A stretch of DNA of 64,000 bases from NCBI GenBank assembly GCA_964017155.1, contig OZ024863.1, positions 45,047,864 to 45,111,863 of the forward strand, given 5' to 3'. Origin of the DNA: Oasisia sp. SBJ-2009. Lineage: Eukaryota; Annelida; Polychaeta; Sabellida; Siboglinidae. Position 1 is the first letter of the stretch. Every line of letters begins with the position of its first letter. Shown piece by piece: positions 34,417-64,000 of this stretch. The position numbers and the translations under genes were made by a program. Below the pieces are notes generated by a model. The model was not told where the DNA came from. It saw only the letters and a program-made list of their open reading frames with translations, and did no database searches.

Positions 34417-34732
34417 GACCGACCGACCGACCGACCGACCGACCGACCGACCGACCGACCGACCGACCGACCGACCGACCGACCGACCGACCGACCGACC
34501 GACCGACCGACCGACCGACCGACCGACCGACCGACCGACCGACCGACCGACCGACCGACCGACCGACCGACCGACCGACCGACCGACCGACCGACCGACC
34601 GACCGACCGACCGACCGACCGACCGACCGACCGACCGACCGACCGACCGACCGACCGACCGACCGACCGACCGACCGACCGACCGACCGACCGACCGACC
34701 GACCGACCGACCGACCGACCGACCGACCGACC
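34417..34732. repeat. (GACC)79 array in the 3' UTR of copy C
   Basis: Perfect GACC units. Between it and the GGCA array lies a short unique bridge (TATACAGAGACAGAAAGA, CTGGATTACA) that is also present beside the arrays of copy D (62290-62335). Confidence 0.97.
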
Positions 34733-34910
34733 ACTACAAACCACTACAAAACGCGTGTCCTGTTGACTAAAAGTTATGAATCTTTAAATGATACACGTTA
34801 CACCATTAGGAAAAGGCCGATACAATCTAGTGGCGTTGATTGCAATGTAGAAACGTTTGATGCATTAGTCAGTGCTAAGCAGACGTGTCGGCGAGATGTC
34901 AGCGTACTAA
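34733..34910 (-). other. 3' UTR of copy C, distal side of the LINE insertion
   Basis: Minus-strand text CGCTGACATCTCGCCGACA, CAATCAACGCCACTAGATTG and TTTCCTAATGG matches the 3' UTR of copy A right after its stop. Continuity with 38580-38627 across the LINE is clear from copies A and D, which lack it. Confidence 0.75.
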
Positions 34911-37900
34911 TAATAACACAAGTTTTATTAGCAACTCAACTGAGTTGGATTGACACTACAATAGATTACAATTATCTCATCAAAACATCATACAAATACA
35001 ATAGAAATATATTTGATACCGTAAACCATAACGTATTAATAGCCTTTTTACTGACAGTTGTATAAAGCCCACAGTATAAAGGAGTTACGGAATCTATTCG
35101 TTCTAGTAACTGGTAACGGGTACACATTTTCTTGTCTAATATTATACTCGGTATGTCTTTGGTCAGGCAGCAGATAATTTAATCTATGTGTGCCGACTTT
35201 AATTTTATCAAAATATTTTGGACAAATGCTCTCCCGTCTTACATTCAACGTATCTAGGTTAACACGTCTGAGTATCTCCGCGTAACCCAATTCTGGAAAA
35301 ATACATTTTAATGCCCCTTTTTGTATAACTTCAATATTGTCGGACAAATATTGGGGCAAGTTAGTGTGCCATACAGGACATGCATATTCTAGAACTAGTC
35401 TCACCACACTAACATATACACTGACCAGATCTTTCTGCGTAATCCCTGCACGCTTTAACTGATATAACATGTACAAGCGTTTACCAGCTTCTTTCACAAT
35501 AGTATCTACGTGTTTGTTCCATGTCAGCTCCTGAGAAATGGTCACACCTAATAGTTTGGCATGGCAAACTTGTGCTACATCCCTCCCATCAATTTTTTTA
35601 TTCGGGATAGTGCTTCTGAAATTGCCATCTTGTGCAAAACTAATGATTATTTCTTTTGATTTTTCCGACTCTTTTTTAAATAACGTACTATCATCTACAT
35701 ACTTATATAGTGGAACAGTCGTTCTTAAATCATTTATGTACACAAGGAAACATTTAGGTCCAGACAATGTCCCTTGCGGTACTCCCCCATTGGGATGACC
35801 AGAATGGGAATATTCATTTCCTATTTTTACTCGTTGAGCTCTGTCTAATTGAAATGTTGCCATCCATCTTAAAATATGTGCGGGCAACCCATACGATTGT
35901 AGCTTATCTAGCAACAAATGATGATTAATAAGATCAAACGCTTTGCTAAAGTCTAGCATTACAACTCTGACATAAGAATTCAATTTTTCTGTCGCCTTAT
36001 ACCACATATGAACCAGTTCGACAAGAACATCTGTTGTGGACGTTCCGCTAATTCCTCCAAATTGCTTAGCATCAATTTCACCTTCAATTGTTTCATCCAC
36101 CCATTTCATTATTAATGATTCAAACACCTTGACAGCTATTGGAGTTAGTGAAATTGGTCTAATGACTTTTTCAATCGACACAGGGGGGCTTGTTTTTGGC
36201 AACGGTATTACATTAGCCACTTTCCATTCTATAGGGAGTACACCTTCTCTTGGTGAATTGTTAAAAATAGCAGTTAATGGAGGGGCGAGAACATTTGCAT
36301 AGTTTCCCAACACCCATGCAGGGATGTTGTCAGGCCCAGTAGCCTTGTTGGCTTTAACACTTTCGAAGGCTTTAAAAGTAGTATATACGCTTATCACATA
36401 CTGATCCGGCAGTTCCTAGTTAACGTCGAACACCTTGTGGCTCTTATTTAACGGAGGCAAATGGTCACTCACAGACACAAAGAAATCATTCATTGTATTG
36501 GCCAGTAAGCCACAATCACCATCCGTTGTTTTGTTAGCTAGACCTTGCATGCATGAGTTGCCATTTGTTTTAAGTCCCATTATTGTTTTCATATGCTTCT
36601 ACCAATCGCGGGATCCCGATTCATGCATTGCTGCAATTTGTGTTTGGTAAAAATTATACTTAAGTTTCAAAGCGGCTCGGTTGACCTTATTACGCAATAT
36701 TTTTGCTTGATTCAGATCACCACTCATGTGAGCTCGCTGTCGTTTACGAACTAAGTCTCTGAACCAGTCTGTAACCCATGGTTTATCAGCCGTATGCCTC
36801 GTAACAACTTTAGTAGTAGGAAAGCATATTTCCATCAGGTTGACAATAACCGTTTGATAATATGAATATTGATCTGCACATGAATCAAGCCTAAATAGGG
36901 GTTCCCATTTAATGGCTGATAAAGCCATATTGAATGTGGTTTTTTCTTTTGGCCCCATACACCTTACGGTTAACCGTGTCACGCATCCAGTATCAACTGA
37001 GCTTTTCGCTTTAGGCTTAAGCAAAACCATGTTATGGTCCGATGACCCCAGTTCAGAAATAGTAACAGGTGGGGTGTATACTTCCTCCATATTCGTCCAT
37101 ATTTTGTCTAATATCGCCTGTCCACGTGTTACAACATTAACTACTTGGACAAATCTATAGTGGGTTTTCATAAAGTTATCCCGCAACTGGTTGAAATCGC
37201 CAGTTATGATCACACCACATTCTGGGTGTTTTCGCATTACAATGTCAATGCTGGTGATTAAATGATCACGTATTTTTAAATACTCCGTCTTTGGAGTATA
37301 ATATAAACATGCTACCAGTATACATGAACATTTTCGAGGCGTTTTCTTTGGCATAATCTTAATCCACATTACTTCTAAATCATGAACCTCCATATCATTC
37401 AATCTCTTATACATTAAATCATGTCTAATGTAGCAAGCTACACCACCGGCTCGTCCATGACCCCTATCTTTTCTCTGTAAGCAAAACCCTTGCATAGTAA
37501 GGCTACTTGAATCCATATAATGTTTAAACCATGTCTCACTAACACATACAATTGAGACATCATGTGTTGCTACAGTTACATGCAATTCGTCCACTTTTTC
37601 ACTGTTCAAAGATCTGGCATTTAAATTAATTAGGGAAGGCAGATCCCATTTGCGTATTTTGTCCGCTGTTGGATTCGGAACACAAACCCGCGTTGAATCA
37701 GAGTTCTCGGTTTGTGTGTTCAGGGGAAGTTCAATGGCCAGATCGTGTAGGCCCATTTCCTGATCACGGGTGTGATGCTTTTCTTTATGTCCTCGTTCCC
37801 CGCACTGACGACACAACACTTTGTCGGGGTGTCTGCAGGTGGCAGTGACGTGGTTCGTCTCACCGCATTTGGCACACTTGCCCATCGACTGACGAGTACG

Positions 37901-38579
37901 ACGCTTAACCACTGTCCACTTACCCTCAGGTGCCACTGTTGCGTTCGGCGATCGGTCGTGGTTCGTTGCGTTTGACATGTGTCGGTGTTGTTGTTGATGT
38001 TGGCGTTTGTGCTGTTTCGGTGGCTGTTCTGGGAGAGACAGAGTCAACAGCAATCTGCCAACTCCGCTCTCAGATAGATGCAGCCCGTCTCTCTGGAAAG
38101 CCGCGTCGTCAGCAGCCCCGTTCCGGAATGTGAAATTTGCGTCGTTGTCGATGAATTTGACATCGACTTCGTTGCACGCTTCCTTCACTATCATGTTGAC
38201 TTCGGCTCGTCTGTCTGGATTGGCTCGACGCTTCGACGGCAGTACGCTGATCACCGTGATGGTTGGTGTCACGGTTTTCGCCTTCCGCAGTAGTTGCGCG
38301 ATGTTTTCTTTTATGTTTGCTACACTGACGTCACTCGTTGTTTCGTGAGTACCACTAACGATGAATATTTCGTCGATGGTTTCCGTATTAGCCGCGTCAT
38401 CGATAATTTGTTCGATATTGGCGAGAGTGGCGCCTGACTTCCTTCGAATCTTGATGGGATTGCCACTGGACGTTTTATCAACGCGTACGTCACGTAGCAG
38501 GCTGTTCCCCACAAGCAGTGTCACTGGCTGTGATCTCCCATCGTTGGCGTCGGCGTCGCCGTCTGGACGCTTGCTTGTC
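34911..38579 (-). mobile_element. CR1-like LINE in the 3' UTR of copy C, nearly intact
   Basis: One frame runs along the minus strand: SGNH-esterase-like region (LLVGNSLLRD to DGLHLSESG), two CCHC knuckles (CAKCGETNH, CRQCGERGH), endonuclease (LINLNARSLNSEK, VSETWFKHY, GDFNQLRDN, SSDHNMV), reverse transcriptase (ATGPDNIPAWVLG, MLDFSKAFDLINHH, GGVPQGTLSGPK, catalytic YKYVDDSTLF) and a C-terminal WNKHVD/YACPVWH part ending at 35048. Only two lesions are seen, both in-frame TAG codons (36601-36599 after SGSRDW, and 36418-36416). The 5' end is cut inside the frame before the esterase. Flanks ACTAA and ACTAT fit a 4-5 bp target duplication, and copies A and D give the empty site. Confidence 0.9.
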
Positions 38580-38627
38580 ACTATCTGAGATCCCGCTTCA
38601 CATGCTGACGTGTTGTTTTGCCGACCA

Positions 38628-61008
<22,381 letters not shown>

Positions 61009-61128
61009 GGCATCCAATAATACGCTACTGAACCAACGCAGTTATAGGAATTTTGAAATGCTGAGAACGACGACCCAGACAGAATAGCGCGATGTGTCGG
61101 TCACGCAGTGGACGTTGTTCGAACGAGA
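61009..61128 (-). promoter_or_regulatory. Conserved 5' flank / 5' UTR of channel copy C
   Basis: Matches 10010-10123 before copy A almost to its left end, including the GTTCGAAC word and the GATGCCATGG start context. Similarity stops upstream of about 61128, marking the edge of the duplicated unit. Confidence 0.55.
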
Positions 61129-61375
61129 CAATGGTGGTCTTTGGTATTTAATATTATAATAACACGTCTCGAACATTCCAAAATTAAAGTCAGTGATCCG
61201 TGGCCGTTTGACTGCAAACCTTTAGCTATAATGACAGCAATCCCATTAGTTGCAACATCCTTTGAATTGTCTAATTTCTCTCGACATTTCTATAGTCATG
61301 TTAGCACAATATCTACAGCTGCTGATTGTCATGGGAAATAACTGAATGGAACTACTATAATGCACTTTTTATGTC

Positions 61376-61605
<230 letters not shown>

Positions 61606-61639
61606 GGTTTGTCTACGAACGTGAACATTTAATGTATGA

Positions 61640-62129
61640 ACCAAGGTTGATATATGACATTGAAAACAAATCCTCTTTTTACAATAACGAATATTACAGT
61701 TTTTCATTTTAATGAACACGTAACTAACATATTTAGACTGAACGTCTGGTACGTTAGCTACGCCATATTGTGACGTTAGTCTAGTGAAGCAATTTAATCA
61801 ACCAATGAACTCGTCAAACACATACCACACATACATATCATTCACATGTATGGAAGTAGTAGACCGGACTGTTGTATGTTTAGCTTTCTTGGATAAAATT
61901 ACAATCATTGTTTAAATATAAACTCCTGGCTTCGGTGGTATCGAATTTGTTTTGTGTGATCATTAGTTATGTGATACGTGCGATCCTGATGAAAATTCTT
62001 CGCTTAGAAACGTTTGCAATATTTTTTAATAAGGTAAACATCCAAACGCAAATAACGTATTTCGTCTGAGCCACATACTCTCCCGGGGACATTTTATATT
62101 TAGTTTGATAGGAAGCACATGAACACATA
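61640..62129. other. Spacer between copies D and C, nothing recognised
   Basis: No open frame of note and no similarity to the 3' ends of the other copies that I can see. Confidence 0.4.
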
Positions 62130-62288
62130 CGCGGGCGGGCGGGCGGGCGGGCGGGCGGGCGGGCGGGCGGGCGGGCGGGCGGGCGGGCGGGCGGGCGGGC
62201 GGGCGGGCGGGCGGGCGGGCGGGCGGGCGGGCGGGCGGGCGGGCGGGCGGGCGGGCGGGCGGGCGGGCGGGCGGGCGGGCGGGCGGGC
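62130..62288. repeat. (GGGC)39 array
   Basis: Perfect GGGC units, 100 percent G+C. Next to it is the bridge TATACAGAGACAGAAAGA / CTGGATTACA that in copy C flanks a GGCA array (34369-34410), so the two tracts occupy the same site with different units. Confidence 0.97.
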
Positions 62289-62482
62289 AGGCGTTTATAC
62301 AGAGACAGAAAGATATATAGGTAGCCTGGATTACAAATAGCCGGAAACAGTTATTCCATGATGCAGAGGTGCAACAGATGATTGCCGTTCGACGTAAACA
62401 TAGTAAATCAAGGGTTGACCCTGTGTATTGTTTGTATCGTTTATTCCATAGTGCATATATATGGATAACACCGGTTACTCAA

Positions 62483-62704
62483 CCGACCGACCGACCGACC
62501 GACCGACCGACCGACCGACCGACCGACCGACCGACCGACCGACCGACCGACCGACCGACCGACCGACCGACCGACCGACCGACCGACCGACCGACCGACC
62601 GACCGACCGACCGACCGACCGACCGACCGACCGACCGACCGACCGACCGACCGACCGACCGACCGACCGACCGACCGACCGACCGACCGACCGACCGACC
62701 GACC
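62483..62704. repeat. (GACC)n array in the 3' UTR of copy D
   Basis: About 55 GACC units. Followed by AAACGTGTGTC-TTGTTGACTA, the text that follows the GACC array of copy C (34740). Confidence 0.97.
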
Positions 62705-62764
62705 AAACGTGTGTCTTGTTGACTATATGTGATGAACCTTTAAATGATACACGTTTCACTGTTA

Positions 62765-63352
62765 AGCCGGGAACTCACTAAGCCGGGCGGCCGGCCGGCC
62801 GGCCGATTTTGCATCGGCCGGACGTCGTGGGGCATCGGCCGGGCATCGTTTATGTGAGTTCCAAAACTCGTGGCATTGGCCGGGCGTCGTGCGTCGAGCC
62901 GATGCCCGCACGACGTCGGGCGGCGGTATCAAATATGTTTGATATTGCCGGCCGGCCGACGCCTACCCGACGCCCGGCCGGCAGATCCTCTGAGACATTG
63001 CCACAAAAGCGGCACTTGCTGCAACAAAATTCGGCATGAATTCATCCTCTGAGTCCGCCATGATGAACTTTTGGATGTAGGTCACCTGGGCGAGCATATT
63101 GAATACCTCTATGGACAAGAAATCAAACTAATTTTAATTTTAGTTAATAGCGCTTAAATTATGAAACCGGCCGGCTGTGTGTGTTCGAAAAATCGTAGCA
63201 TCGGGCGGGCAACGGCCGGCCGGTCGACCTGTTCTGTGAGTTCCAAAATTACCAAACCAGCCGACGGCCCGATGTTCCCACGACGCCAGGCCGATTTCAT
63301 TTTTCGTGCGTCGGCCGGCCGGCTGGCCGGCCGGTTAAGTGAATTCCCGCCT
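62765..63352. mobile_element. 588-bp MITE with TTA target duplication
   Basis: Ends are inverted: AGCCGGGAACTCACTAAGCC at the left, and AGGCGGGAATTCACTTAACC as the reverse complement of the right. TTA lies on both sides (62762-62764 and 63353-63355). Copy C has a single TTA at the same place (CACCATTAGGAAAAGG near 34803-34818). Very GC-rich, full of GGCCGGCC palindromes, with TGTGAGTTCCAAAA repeated inside. A 3-bp TTA duplication with TIRs fits PIF/Harbinger-type elements. No transposase. Confidence 0.85.
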
Positions 63353-63482
63353 TTAGGAAAAGGCCGATACAATCTTGTGGCATTGATTGCAATGTAGAAA
63401 TGTTTGCTGCATTAGTCATGTCAGCGTACTATTTGACATCCCGCTTCACATGCTAAATTGTTGTTTTGCCGACTATCAACTT
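63353..63482 (-). other. 3' UTR of copy D
   Basis: Minus-strand text GCATGTGAAGCGGGATGTCA, AATAGTACGCTGACAT and CAATGCCACAAGATTGTATC matches the 3' UTRs of copies A and C and shows the empty site for the copy C LINE. Confidence 0.75.
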
Positions 63483-63832
63483 TTAGCTTCCGACGATCGG
63501 CGTCTTCTGGCGATCTTGACACCTGGTGGTGATATCTCCCATAATCCCTGACATAACCATTTTTACGATTGTATCTTCGTATCTGTCACTGGGTGAATAT
63601 TCCATATAAGAAAGGCCATCAAGAAGCTTTTCGGTGTCGTCTATGTTGGCTTGCCGTCTCTCTGGTACGACCCACTCTCTCGTGTCCAACGACTTGTTCA
63701 ATTTCTTCCCCAATCTAGTTTGGAATTCGCTTGACAAACTAAATGAGGCGTAACTCGTCGATACTTTGTAACGCGTGACGTCACATGATTTGGGGCAGAC
63801 GCATCGAGCAGAAGTATTCTTCAGTATCACTT
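63483..63832 (-). pseudogene. DEG/ENaC channel copy D: exon 8 fused to the last exon
   Basis: From the TTTCAG acceptor, exon 8 reads EVILKNTSARCVCPKSC, then SYAS, FSLSSEFQTR and the start of the insert as in copy C, lacking eight residues after SYAS. At about 63530, after IMGDIT, it jumps to the 3' end of exon 10 (ACCAGGTG-CAAGATCGCCAG), out of frame, and ends GS-stop. The rest of the insert, exon 9, TM2 and introns 8-9 are deleted. CACC at the join suggests microhomology. Upstream exons, if any, lie beyond the window. Confidence 0.88.
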
Positions 63833-63909
63833 CTGAAACGAATGCAATGTTTAAATCATAGCTGTACTGGTTTCCCATAACATATTTGCATAGATGTTTA
63901 ATTAAATTA

Positions 63910-63929
63910 TTGGTGTGTATGTATGTATG

Positions 63930-63963
<34 letters not shown>

Positions 63964-64000
63964 CGTACGTACGTACGTACGTATTTACGTATGTGTGTGT
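63910..64000. repeat. (TATG)n / (TACG)n tract in intron 7 of copy D
   Basis: TATG then TACG units running to the edge. Copy C has a related GTAC/TACG tract at the same place (41700-41765). Confidence 0.92.

Noticed and set aside
37772..38348. Plus-strand frames over the esterase part of the 3.7-kb LINE
   Set aside because: No motif; antisense to a clear minus-strand coding frame.

Overview
The window is invertebrate animal (metazoan) nuclear DNA. It has spliced genes with GT-AG introns, DEG/ENaC channel exons (a family confined to animals), several clades of non-LTR retrotransposon, a tRNA-derived SINE, small DNA transposons and very large simple-repeat arrays. I cannot name the species; a marine invertebrate would fit but is not proven.

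The gene content is one family: four DEG/ENaC-type sodium-channel paralogues, two on each strand, in a mirror layout. Plus strand: copy A (10124-19535, all ten exons, one frameshift in exon 8), then copy B (21140-29425, exons 4-10 only, several lesions). Minus strand: copy D at the right edge (exon 8 fused to the end of the last exon), then copy C (61008-38628, all ten exons). B and C converge tail to tail. A piece resembling the family's 3' end at 2675-3150 suggests a further lost copy on the left. Copy C is the only one I can read open from end to end: ten exons join in phase into 931 codons.

The most unusual biological feature is exon 8. In ordinary DEG/ENaC proteins a short stretch separates the last Cys-rich wrist motif (here CVCPKSC, then SYAS) from the strand that leads into TM2. 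Here one exon of about 1.5 kb puts about 470 extra residues there. The insert is present in all four copies, looks helix-rich, and has N-glycosylation sequons conserved in A, B and C. I do not recognise the domain.

Region by region: 1-5 kb is non-coding plus a three-step tetranucleotide array; 5.3-9 kb holds two decayed LINE pieces; 10-20.3 kb is copy A; 20.5-29.4 kb is copy B with a LINE in exon 4; 29.6-33.7 kb holds repeats, a decayed LINE and two nested TIR elements; 33.7-61.1 kb is copy C with its 3' UTR (carrying a 3.7-kb LINE), a 9.9-kb hexamer satellite in intron 7 and a decayed LINE in intron 3; 61.1-64 kb is the flank and 3' end of copy D, with a (GGGC)n tract and a TTA-flanked MITE.

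The paralogues serve as each other's empty-site controls, so many insertions and repeat expansions can be dated relative to the duplications from this window alone.
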